Part shown: one piece after another, positions 1 to 9,294 of the stretch
Layout: each line of letters starts with the position of its first letter
Numbering within the stretch: the stretch's first letter is position 1
Assembly (NCBI GenBank): GCA_015039315.1
Contig: WIDE01000038.1
Coordinates: forward strand, 122,431-159,603
Origin: Clavulina sp. PMI_390
Lineage: Eukaryota > Basidiomycota > Agaricomycetes > Cantharellales > Hydnaceae
Direction of reading: 5' to 3'
Length of the DNA stretch: 37,173 bases
The notes under the pieces: generated by a model
What the model was told of the DNA's origin: nothing
Database searches by the model: none
What the model saw: the letters and a program-made list of their open reading frames with translations, nothing else
Made by a program: the position numbers and the translations under genes

Positions 1-680
1 TGATAGATTGGACCCTTCCGTTCATACAATCGTGGAATAATCTCATCTTTTTGAGCCTTGATACCAGCTCGCTCGGTCCCATCCCTTCTTCCCCATTGCT
101 TCTACCTAGATTGAAATACCTCTCGCAGAATTCCTTCAGTGCTGACAAATATTTTGATATGCCTGCTTTGGTACGCCTCACATGGAGTCGGATGCGATTC
201 CGCCCTATCGATGGATCCTGTTCTTTCCCTTCTCTCAAGGCGCTAACGATCCAAAACCCCGAGCCAGATGCGATAAATGCTCTAGCGCGTGATAATAATG
301 CCAGATTCGATCTCCCATTGCTTGAGGAGCTTGAAATTGACGGTGCTCATGCCCTCGCCATGTTGCCAAGACTCTTTCTTGGTACATCCTGGCCACCTGC
401 CGAGCGCATGTATCCAAGGGGAGCGCTTTTCCCAAGCTTGCAGCATATCGGGATGTGGGAGACATACTATGATTATCCTGACGATTTAAGAGCTATGTTC
501 ATAGCCCTGCTCGATTCCTACCCGTCCGTGTGCCTTGTGTACCAGGAGGGAAACACATGGCCCAAAGATGACCTCTTTTGGACAACGCTGAAGGGCCAAT
601 TTGGAGACAGGCTGGTGGCACGTCCACTATCTGATGCCCTCCTTCCTGACGGCCCTCACAAATTTGGGCAGGCTGCTTGA
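1..680 (+). CDS. F-box/LRR-like protein, subfamily A, 5'-truncated by window edge
   Basis: The frame is open from base 3 to the TGA at 678-680, giving about 225 C-terminal residues, so the gene begins left of the window. No F-box is visible here. The call rests on close similarity, block by block, to the C-terminal half of the gene at 2989-4349: a 'PRLKYLSQ' block, an acidic 'EELEIDGAHA' block, a 'YQEGNTWP' block and the 'LLPDGPHK' ending all have counterparts there at the same spacing. The repeated hydrophobic positions fit irregular leucine-rich repeats, the usual substrate-binding part of such proteins. The first internal in-frame TTG at 51 is not a start. By family, the likely role is substrate receptor of an SCF ubiquitin ligase (inference). 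Subfamily membership is firm; the full gene structure cannot be seen. Confidence 0.8.
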   Translation, partial: IDWTLPFIQSWNNLIFLSLDTSSLGPIPSSPLLLPRLKYLSQNSFSADKYFDMPALVRLTWSRMRFRPIDGSCSFPSLKALTIQNPEPDAINALARDNNARFDLPLLEELEIDGAHALAMLPRLFLGTSWPPAERMYPRGALFPSLQHIGMWETYYDYPDDLRAMFIALLDSYPSVCLVYQEGNTWPKDDLFWTTLKGQFGDRLVARPLSDALLPDGPHKFGQAA

Positions 681-1276
681 CTCCTTCTCTCGACCGAGAA
701 GCTCCCCTATTGCCCACGCACCAGATCCCACGATCAAGCTTGATCTCTGAAACCTACGAGGAGTATACAACAGGGTCCTGAGGGACAATATATATTTATT
801 CGTAGCGGCATTCAGTGGTCCCGGAAAAGTGCTTTGCGAACTCAAGATCTCATTTTCGAACATGATATCAAATCGCTTGTATCCTACCAAGGTGGAAAGG
901 AAAAAGAAAAGAAGAAGAGGAGAAAAGATCGATTCATCTAAGCAAAAAGCAAAAGAGAGAAAGATGCGTACCCGCAAAATGAAGCTGGCGAATGGACCGG
1001 AGTGGGAAGTGAGGTTAGTGAATTCGAGCAAGGGAACCCAGATGGAAAAAGGCACATGCCTCTACGAACTCCTCTCTTTCCTTAGTATCAAACGTCATAG
1101 CTTCGGTTTGGGTGGTCTTGATCACGGAACATGGATGGCGATGCGGGAAGTTGGCTAAAACGAAGCGCGGGAATTACGTTGGGACCTGCGGTTCAGTCGA
1201 CGTCCGTCAATCATTTGTGTTCCCCGACATCTTGCCTCGGGCTTCTTCTTCAACTGACCCCACACTCTGTTGATCC
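681..1276. other. intergenic, with purine-rich tract
   Basis: This is the 3' flank of the partial F-box gene and the presumed promoter of the next gene. A purine-rich tract lies at about 895-965 (pyrimidine-rich on the minus strand). The ~45 bases before the ATG at 1277 are C/T-rich on the plus strand, as is common just upstream of fungal starts. The open frames here are biased in composition and resemble nothing I know. Confidence 0.5.
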
Positions 1277-2466
1277 ATGCCGAGGAGGAAACTCAAACGG
1301 TGGTATCATCCATCCGAACACCCAGCAAAATCAGAATCTGAGGATGGGGCTACAACCAGTACCGCTCTCACCTCTGTTGCATCTCCTTCGACAATAACCG
1401 CAACGGCAACCACGGCGGCAACACCAACGCCAGTGACCACAACGACGAACTCAAATGTAGAAGAGGGTGCTCAAACTGAGGACCTGCAGTCCACCGCGAC
1501 CCAGCTTCCCCCTCTCGCCCCTCAAGCTGGTACTCCTGCTGCCGTGACAACGAAGAAAAGGCGCAACAAGACGAATCGAAGAGCCCGGAAGGTAAAAGAA
1601 ACCAGCCCCCAACCTCTCTCCAAGTCATAAATACGGAGGGCCAAGAGGCGGCAGGCCAAGCTTATGCGCAAGGCTCTTCCCGATGGGTCGTCTATCACCC
1701 CTCTTTCTACCACACATCAGACATCCCTGCCGTCCGACCTGCATTCTAGCCACTCTGGAAACGCCCTTATATCGAATGTCCCTGGAACGTCATCTGTTCA
1801 GATGAGTAGGAGCTCCTCACCTACTCAACTTGTGAGTCGTCACTTATATCATCTCTTCTTCAATTTTCCAACGTGATTTATTTGCTCACAATTCGTTCCA
1901 CGATATGCACCGACTCGTCTAATGCCCGACAGGATCTGTCAAGCAATTCAACCTTGCTCCCTACTTCACCCCTCCAATCCTTCACCCAAATCCTTCCTTC
2001 CAACCTCATAACACCCAATGGCGAGGTAATGTCTGGTACTGCTTCTCCGCCTCCAACGGCAATAGATGATACCAACACGGTATTGGCACCCCCTCACGTT
2101 CCAGATAGCTCTCATCCCCCCCAGCTACGCGCCCTCGCCGTGAGGGCCCAGAGCGCGAGTCTAATACCAAAGACATCACCTCCTACCTCCCTCGACAATC
2201 TTGACGATGAGGTGGAAGACGATGGTGAAGACGAGAGCGAAGAGGATGATGGGAGTGAAGATGATATCGATGCCAATGAAGAGGAAGAGGCCGCTGGTGC
2301 GTATGCCCTCTTACTCTGAACCTCAAACCGTGACTAATAGATTGGTTAAGAATTAGGCATCGCTAACCGCCCACACTCCGGCCCAAGCGCGTCCTACTAC
2401 GACCCCTGCACGGATAGAGGTGATAGCTACCGAGCACCACCCATGCTCCGCAGGGTCAAGATATAA
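1277..2466 (+). CDS. hypothetical low-complexity Ser/Thr/Pro-rich protein with acidic tract (4-exon model)
   Basis: I do not recognise this protein. The proposed exons are 1277-1591, 1646-1831, 1933-2296 and 2357-2466, giving 324 residues; all phases close. Intron 1 (GTAAAA donor) is needed to remove an in-frame TAA at 1628-1630; its acceptor could be at 1645 or 1654, both in frame. Intron 2 (101 nt) has a GTGAGT donor and a CTAAT branch-like site near its CAG acceptor. Intron 3 has a GTGCGT donor and a GACTAAT branch-like site; acceptors at 2350 and 2356 are both in frame. The product is disordered: basic N-terminus (PRRKLKRW), Thr/Ala/Pro-rich stretch, a Lys/Arg cluster at the exon 1-2 junction that could be a nuclear signal, then a Glu/Asp-rich run near residues 245-285. 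Without intron 1 it would be a pseudogene. Composition and splice signals support a gene, homology does not. Confidence 0.45.
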
Positions 2467-2988
2467 ATTCGCCGCTGCAAGTGTTTGGGTCCGACTCCAA
2501 TTCTGACTCTGATTACGATTTTCATCTTGAGTCCGATTCTCATCTTGATTTCGATTCTTATTGCGACTACGGGAGGTCCCAGTAGTCTCCATTAATCATG
2601 CGGGTGGTATTTGCTTGTACTTTTTGCTCATTCCTTTATTTCCACCGGTACTGCCCCATTTGCGCTTGATTAAAGGCCGTTACGAATGATGAACCCTCCT
2701 CTTATAGCATATTTTCTAGTACTAGTAACTCGTACACTCGCACCCTCGGATTGAGAAGACGTCAATCATGTAATATTCAATTATTGTATGCAGAGGTTGC
2801 ACAGGTGCTCCTATGGCAGGAGATCATGGATCAAGTGCATACTAATAAAATTTTTCTTCCTAATTTGTTCACGCCAAAACAGTCAGAATACAGGCTGAGT
2901 GAAGCAAGAGACAAGACCTCGAACATGTTTATGGATTAGCTAGAAGTCGCACGCTCAACTGCACCGGTTCGCCGTTTCTCCACCCACC
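2467..2988. other. intergenic between hypothetical gene and split-start F-box gene
   Basis: Contains the three-copy 18-bp repeat listed separately, then AT-rich sequence leading to the F-box gene. The bases just before 2989 read CCACCCACCAT, a favourable initiation context. No other gene is supported. Confidence 0.5.
2517..2570 (+). repeat. three tandem 18-bp units (GATTYTCATCTTGA core)
   Basis: Units at 2517-2534, 2535-2552 and 2553-2570. The first two share GATTYTCATCTTGA; the third is degraded after GATTCT. In one plus-strand frame, open from about 2427 to a TAG near 2582, each unit encodes six Asp/Ser/aromatic-rich residues. This could be an alternative last exon of the preceding gene, but the phase from exon 3 does not fit an obvious splice. 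Confidence 0.5.
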
Positions 2989-4349
2989 ATGTGAGTGTAT
3001 CCATCGTTATGAATCGCCATATCAAAATTAACCGTAGCTTTTATAGGGATCAGGCACGGAAGGTCTCCGAGGTCTTGCCTCCCGAGCTTCTTGCTGAAAT
3101 CTTTCAGCTATGCGTCTTCTCTCCTCCTGAACCTCCTGACGCCTTAACCTTTACGAAGAGGCTCCAGGAATTGCGTTATTTAAGTTCTGTGTCGTCACGA
3201 TGGAGAGATGTTGCGATCAACACTCCTTTTCTGTGGTCGTCCATCGCGATTGTGCCAACCTGCACGATTCACTCCCTCGATATTGGCCGCTCCATCGTCA
3301 GTGCGTTTCTCGAAAGATCCGCAAATATTCCTTTGGAAATATACCTTGCCACTTCCAAACTCTTGGCTCCGCAGTGGTCAACTGAGTTCGCCCGGCTCTA
3401 TGAGATGGTGCGCCCTCATCTCCGTAGATGCTCCACATTGTATGTCGAGTGGTGGGACCCATGTATCGAACCGTCTGTTTTTCCACTCCCCCACATGCCT
3501 AGCCTAAAATTCCTGTCGATATCCGCCAAAACCTCGTATAGAACCCCGTTAACTCTCTTCGTGGATCCAACTCCCCCAGCCTCACTTCAGTCTATGGAAC
3601 TGACAGGGGCTGCTGTCGCTCCCACTGTTGGGGATGCCCTTCAAAGGCTTTCACTATCACATGGACTGTTTCATCCAACATTTGAGTGGATGATCCCCTT
3701 CCTAGAGTCATGGAGTAACCTCACATCTCTAACCCTGGATACGAGATCGCTCGAGAGCAAGGCCCCTGCTTTCCGAGTGTTACTGCCAAGATTGAAATTC
3801 CTCTCCCAAGAACCCCTTAGTGCCGATAAATATATCGATGCACCTGGTCTAACTCGCCTCCGTTGGACCCGGATGAATTTCCGTGACTCCAGTGAAACGT
3901 TTTCTTTCCCTCTTGTCAGAACACTGTCCATCCAATACCCACCGCAGCGTATACTAGCCCAGGTATCAGGTCGATCGCGCTACCCCTTCGATATTCCAAT
4001 GCTCGAAGAGATAGAACTTGACGGGGCGCATGCTATACACCTATTGTCGAGATTCTTGCTCCCCAGAAATTCAGATTCCCGAAACAGGATCCCGTTCCCG
4101 AATCTACGGCGCCTTGGACTCTGGTTAACATATAGGGAAGATCTTGGCGAGCTACGAGATCTATTTGCACTCCTGCTCAACTCTTACCCATCCATGAGGT
4201 TACAGTACCAGGAGGGGAAAACCTGGCCTCGGGAAGACAAGCTATTTTGGGCAGATTTAGGAAGCCGATTTGGCGATCGGGTGTTTTCACGGCCTCAGTC
4301 CGATGTTCTCCTGCCTACTGGTCCTCACAAGCGCAGGCAAGTTGTTTGA
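2989..4349 (+). CDS. F-box/LRR-like protein, subfamily A (start codon split by intron)
   Basis: Intact F-box protein. The preferred model joins AT at 2989-2990 to 3047-4349 (434 residues), removing a 56-nt intron with a GTGAGT donor, a TTAAC branch-like site and a TATAG acceptor. Splicing creates CACCATGG, an excellent initiation context, and the product then begins MDQARK. The simpler alternative is the unspliced in-frame ATG at 3009 (446 residues). The F-box covers about residues 11-64: LPPELLAEIF, then a V-S-S-R-W-R-D block and a P-F-L-W end, the Skp1-binding pattern. The rest is irregular leucine-rich sequence ending in 'LLPTGPHK' as in the partial gene at the window start. Likely a nuclear or cytosolic SCF substrate receptor (family inference). 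It is convergent with the minus-strand gene ending at 4943. Confidence 0.85.
2991..3046 (+). other. candidate intron interrupting the ATG start codon
   Basis: GTGAGT donor directly after AT; TTATAG acceptor directly before GGATCAG. The 56-nt length matches other short introns in the window. Without splicing, the ATG at 2989 is followed at once by TGA. The intron body is also open in the downstream frame, so the unspliced message could start at 3009. Confidence 0.6.
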
Positions 4350-4942
4350 TTCCCTGTTACTCATACCGTTCCACGAAAGGCTCATATCCGTCAACATTCC
4401 AGATTCCCTGAGATTCAATGGTCGGCATTGATCCCTGAGGACCTCGAGTAGAATAAATAATCCTAGGCTTGCAAACAAAATCTACTTGTTCTCTCCGCAG
4501 TAGTGGCAAGCTTAATACTATTAGAATTCCGAGGAGCTGTCTGAGCTCTCGAACCTATCAACGAAGAGCTCGATTGATTACTCAACAAGTGTTTGTGTGG
4601 GCGGAGTGTTGCTGCCACGATGGAATTTAGCGTTGGAGGCGGGGTCTCTTACGCTTTTGATCTCTCAGATGTTCGGATATCATACGGCCAGCTAAGATGG
4701 TTCGAGTATTTTTGGGGAAGGGTATCTTTATAGAACTCTGCATATGGAGTACTACATCGGACAAAGCATCGAACTAACCTGATGTGTACATACTGTACTG
4801 AAGAGGAAGGAGGAAATAAGGGTGAATAAGGATAAGTCCGCGTTGGGTGGCGAGAACATATGTAGTCGCCGGGTAAAAGAGTGAAGCGTGTGCGAAAACA
4901 ACAAGATGAAAGAAAGTAAAGTAAAGTAAAGAACGAATAGAA
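4350..4942. other. convergent 3' intergenic region with short AAAGT microsatellite
   Basis: Lies between the 3' ends of a plus-strand F-box gene and the minus-strand DUF6533 gene, so it should hold both 3' UTRs and polyadenylation sites. A short (GTAAA)n-type repeat occupies about 4913-4931, next to the stop of the minus gene. No supported coding sequence. Confidence 0.55.
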
Positions 4943-7900
4943 TCATGATGATGGAGAAGACGCGCTAGGTGGGGGTATCGGGAGGGGCTTTGACCCTCTC
5001 TGGGAGGGTCGAGGGGCAGGAGACACGGGAGAAGGTGATAGGACTGGTAGTGGTCTTCGGTATGTCATGGTACGTGGTGGGGGGATGAGAGAGGTGGGGG
5101 TGCTACGAGGCTCGGCGGTCCAGCGAGTAGCAGGTGCGGGAGGGACTGGGGACGCAGATGGTTTATTGCTCTTCGACGTCGCACGTGCTGCTGGCGGGGG
5201 AGGTGAAATCGAGGATGTTGCTGGAACCGGGGGTAGTGGAGGAGAAAGCCCAGGTGGAGTAACCTTGGGGTTTGCCTTGCGGAAGTCCTCTACCTTGCCT
5301 TGGGCTTGGTAGTAAGCGTAGAAGGGATCGCGAATAGCAGGGGATGGAGCGGGTTGAGTGGACGAAGGGAAACTACTTGATTGCAATTGTTGAGGGAGAT
5401 TCTGCTGTTGTGAGGCGAAGGCAGGCTGGGACGATGTAGCCGGTTCGGTGATGAGGTAGGACGTCGAGTTGGGAGTAGGATAGGAAGGCGGGACAGTTAC
5501 TGGCGTAGCAGAGCGGGACTGGGGCTGGAATGGAGTCACGCTCGGTGGATAGTCAAAGTTCGCGCGAACTGGGCTTTTGAACCGAATCTTTGTTCCTCCT
5601 CCTTGGCGCGCGGCCTCCTCCCCATCAGCCCCATCGCCTTTGCGCCAGCGCCAATTCAAAGGACCTGCCGATTGAGATCGGCGATGGTTCGTCTTGGTGT
5701 TGGGCGATTTGGGAGCTGGGGGAGGAGAGTCGGGGAAGGACGCCACTTGCAGAAGCAGCTGATGACTCTGTTGAGAGCCGTACTCCGCAGTGCTTTCAGC
5801 GATACTTCCAGTGTGGTCAAGCTCAAACATCGTTGCCGGGCGGGCTAGGGTCGAGCCTCCTAGAGGACGGGGCTGACTCCCATCGAAAGGCATATCTTCA
5901 GGCCCGAACGAAGGACCGGCGGAACCCGCGGCCCCTGCAGGCGTGCCGAGTCTCTGCAGGATCTGCACCATCTCTTGATAGTACGGCTCCTGTGAATTGA
6001 CCTCAGCGCCCATGATAGGAGGCGAGACTTTTGGATCCAGTCTATTCCCGTCGGCTCTCAGGTCGCCATCAATGCCGCTCCATCCAGATACGGAGCTGCG
6101 TTGAGGGCGGTGCAAACCCGGAAGCGAGCGCGGGATGGAGAGTCCCCGCCGTCGGTTCCTATCAGGCGAACCTCCACCAGTGAACCAACCAGCTACAGCA
6201 CCTCGGACTCGCGACAGCGTCGACGAAGGAGTGGTGGTCGCCACACCTGCAGAGCCTGATTCAAGGTCAGACTCAATCGAACGCGACTTGCTGAGTATCC
6301 GGCTCGGCGACGGGGACTTGGAACGGCCATACGTGCCAGCTAGCCGGCTCGGTGCTCTCGGATAAGCCTTGTCCGTCATGTTTCGCAGTTTTGCCATCTG
6401 ATCGTCATGGGACGGCCCTCGGACGATTGGCGTCCCGGACGTGATGGGGCCAACTGATACGACGCTTGCATTCTGAGACTTTTGCGAAGGCTGGCCAACG
6501 CCGCCCGGGTTGAGCCGCGCAATGATCTCGGGACTCTGGTCACCGCCGTGGTGGTAACGACCCTGGAGCGAAAGCAAGAGGCGCGTGATGGCAAGAGTGG
6601 AGATAGCCCATACAGAACTGTCAGTAGTGGTGGTGGCGATATCATGCGCATAGAACGTGGCGGATTGAATGGCCAAGGCAAATCGCAGGTCGGCAATCGA
6701 AAGTCGAAGAATGCAGCAACGGAGAAAGGTGATGAAAAAGCCAGGAGAATAAGCGAGACGAGGGAAAATTGAAGAGAAGTGAGGCGGGTTGATTCGGCCA
6801 TCAAATAATAATTAATGGTTGATAATGAGTGAGCGAAGATGACGGTTGTTATCAGCAATGAATCCCAGTTTTTTTGTGCGGGGAAGATGACTCACTCGTG
6901 TGGTAGCAATGCATAATCAGGCTATCGGTAGCAGTCAGCGCGCGCAGGTTTGAGAAGCAGGAAGCGAGTAAGTGGTCAGTTTTGTTGGTTGCTGATGATT
7001 TGCGCAAGGCGGCTGGCCAATAACAAACTCACACTAGCATAGGCCCAGATCAGCAGATTGAACAGCATGGCGCTGAATACCACAAAGAAGAAAATGAAGC
7101 CGTCCAGCAGAAGAATTGACAAGAGCTTGGTGTGTTCATTTCTAATGAATTACAGTGGGGCGATCAGTTCCAGTCAGTATAAGGGTACCCAGGCAGAGGG
7201 TTAGAGATGAGCAGAGCGTACCGAGGAGTGACGAGAGCTTTTGAAATGAGAAGCACAAAGATGGCTACATGGAATATCATGACTGGAAGCCATATCGCCC
7301 ACATTTCCGTCACCCTGCCAAAGCAGATATTGAGCTCGGGTTGTAGCGTGAAAGTGGCTGAAGAAGCCGCGGGACATAGAAACAGCGAGGGAGGGTGAAG
7401 CGAATTAGTGAAACACTTCCAATGATGGAGCTGATGATGATGACAGTGATGATGAGGCTGGACTCACAGCCATCCTTGACGACAGTGGCAATTGTGATGC
7501 CCGACGAGGCGATGACCTGGGCCCACCATAAGCATTGTAGGAAGAGGTTGATTTCGCGGTTGTCAGTCCAGAGCGCTCGCACGCGAAGCATAATGATGTC
7601 TATAGAAGAGAAGCAGTCATTAGTTGATTGCTCCCGAGTAGAGTCGAGATCATAGAAGCGTACATGTTGTAGAGAACAATGAAAGAACCTCTGCAACAAG
7701 GGCCCACATCAACCAGGCATGGCACATTCCGTGGGTCAATGATAGGTTTCCGGAGAGGACTGGAGGTGGGAGGTTGGATGTCAGGTGGGATCTGGAGGGA
7801 GTGGAATGAAGGCAAGCAATGCTTACATGCAACGTCGACACAGACTAGGATGGGGACGAAATAGCGGTTGACGAGGAAAAGGACCTTGACAAGGTTAACT

Positions 7901-8123
7901 GTTCGTGATTGCCACACAAGGTGGATCTCTTCGGCGAACGTCAGAGCTGCATAAGATCCATGCGCGTCAGCGATTCTCTAGGGGTGATCAAAGCACATAG
8001 CTAAGACGTACCATGATCGTATAGCAGCAGACATAGCGTTGCGTATGATAAGAATCGAGTAGTCTCTACATCCTTGAAGGCGATGAGTAGAGCGCTGGCC
8101 TCGGACGCGCTAATCACAGCCAT
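4943..8123 (-). CDS. DUF6533-type seven-helix membrane protein with long Pro/Ser-rich tail
   Basis: Exons, 5' to 3': 8123-8012, 7946-7827, 7759-7664, 7599-7468, 7357-7222, 7141-7033, 6921-6896 and 6617-4943, giving 801 residues; every phase closes. The first ~80 residues carry the DUF6533 signature: a YATLCLLLYDHALTF segment, E-E-I-H-L-V-W, then LVKVLFLVNRYF. Further hydrophobic helices lie at about 60-80, 85-108, 125-150, 165-195, 203-233 and 245-262 in a seven-helix plan. Residues ~265-801 are disordered, rich in Ser, Pro, Gln and Arg, with Ser/Arg clusters and PPP runs, unusually long for the family as I know it. A 26-nt microexon encodes PDYALLPH plus two bases. The last intron is long (278 nt) and has an unusual 3' region. 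The family is basidiomycete and of unknown function; a receptor-like or scaffolding role at a membrane is a guess. Confidence 0.8.
6618..6895 (-). other. 278-nt intron with extended AG-free, pyrimidine-rich 3' region
   Basis: Last intron of the DUF6533 gene. On the transcribed strand the donor is GTGAGT; no further AG dinucleotide occurs until the GACAG acceptor at 6619-6618, about 270 nt later. The only candidate CTNAY sites (for example CTGAT in TTGCTGATAAC) lie far upstream of the acceptor. The long C/T-rich stretch in between is open in one frame but does not resemble the family. Confidence 0.65.
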
Positions 8124-9294
8124 AGATCCCATCGTCTTTCGTCGTGAGGTAAACCGAGGAGGTTAGTTGAGTGGTGAAGAGAGGAGATATTGGTCGTTAT
8201 ATAAAAGTTGACGAGTTCCAGACTCTCAAAGCGTTCGGACGCTACTGCCAACCTCAGTAAAGAGGAGCAAGCGGCTGTTCTGAAACGTCCCTCAGTGGTG
8301 GGCTGAAGGAGCACTGAAAGAAAGTCCCTGCGGGCCCGGAGGGACTTGCAAGGAAGAAGAAGAAGAAAAGGGCAAACGAAAGAAGCGAAGGGGACAAGTA
8401 AAAAGAGGAAACGGAGGAGGCACGAGGGGAGAAGAGGAGCTGCATCAGACGCATCAGTATATGTAATCGATAGCCGCTGTATAACGGTGGAGGGTCCCAC
8501 TAATTACTCTGATAGCACCAGTTGGAACCCCGGATCAGCAGGCGCATTAGGAGGCCTGTGCTCACGATTCAATGGCGGATTTGAATCCATCATATTGGTG
8601 AGCGAGCTCAATGGGAGCGTGATGCATGGTGATCTACAGCGCCCGGTCCATCGATCCATAATACAGAGAGCCAGGGTAATTACCAGGCAATTTGCTGGGA
8701 TTAACATTGGTTTTTGCGCGTGGGTGTCGCGCGAAATGATACAGAGCAACCGACACCTCGGCCACGGCTGGGCTGGGAAGAGTCATCTCGAGTCCAATCA
8801 CGACAACCACAAAAGATGCATACAATTGCCAAGGCCGCAACATATCGGTATGGGATATTCGATGATTCTAATCAGTTTTCTCCCGGGATCACGCCATAAA
8901 GATGCAACAGAGAGTAGTGACAGGTCGTTGCCCCGAGGAGGATTGATTGGGATAACACATCACATCAACTCGCTACATTAGGCAACTCTCTGATAAGCGC
9001 CGGATTCCCCACATCATCGTCACCATGTGCGTCGCCTCGTTTGACGATGGCAGAGCTGATGCTGCCCACCAGTATGGAAATGGCGAAACATGTAGCACAT
9101 TCAGAGTCGAGTATTGGTCATCGAATAAAACGAAAAAAAAAAATCGTATGTTACATCATATCCAGTGGGCGTTTGCATGTACAACAGAAGGTCATTACTA
9201 CGAAGAAAAAAATGAAAAGTAAGATAGATGTCTAATAATTAGCTATCCTCATGCTGCGCGTGTCCGGGTAAACCAGGGACAGTGCCGCCAATTG
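8124..9294. other. intergenic: DUF6533 promoter and PMA1 3' flank
   Basis: Both neighbours are on the minus strand, so this holds the promoter of the DUF6533 gene and the 3' UTR of the proton pump. About 8340-8430 is purine-rich on the plus strand, hence C/T-rich on the transcribed strand, a usual fungal leader feature. An 11-base A run sits at 9133-9143. A 211-codon plus-strand frame covers this C/T-rich leader and is judged spurious. Confidence 0.5.

Noticed and set aside
627..1055. 142-codon minus-strand open frame
   Set aside because: It runs over the purine-rich tract and the end of the F-box gene; the product is compositionally biased (Phe/Leu/Ser runs) with no recognisable feature.
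1628..1630. In-frame TAA as proof that the 1277-2466 gene is a pseudogene
   Set aside because: A plausible short intron with phase-compatible ends removes it exactly, so a pseudogene call is not forced.
2353..2592. 79-codon minus-strand frame with Asn/Gln/Arg/Asp repeats
   Set aside because: It is the antisense reading of the 18-bp tandem repeat; no splice or promoter support.
6376..6858. 160-codon minus-strand frame that looks hydrophobic and could be an N-terminal signal
   Set aside because: It lies mostly in the pyrimidine-rich intron of the DUF6533 gene and in a different frame from the real last exon; the C/T bias makes any frame there look hydrophobic.
8634..8843. 69-codon minus-strand frame with a signal-peptide-like start
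   Set aside because: Short, isolated, overlapped by other open frames, and nothing after the hydrophobic start looks like a protein family.
8346..8981. 211-codon plus-strand frame
   Set aside because: Starts with a non-ATG codon in the purine-rich leader of the opposite gene, has biased composition and no known similarity.
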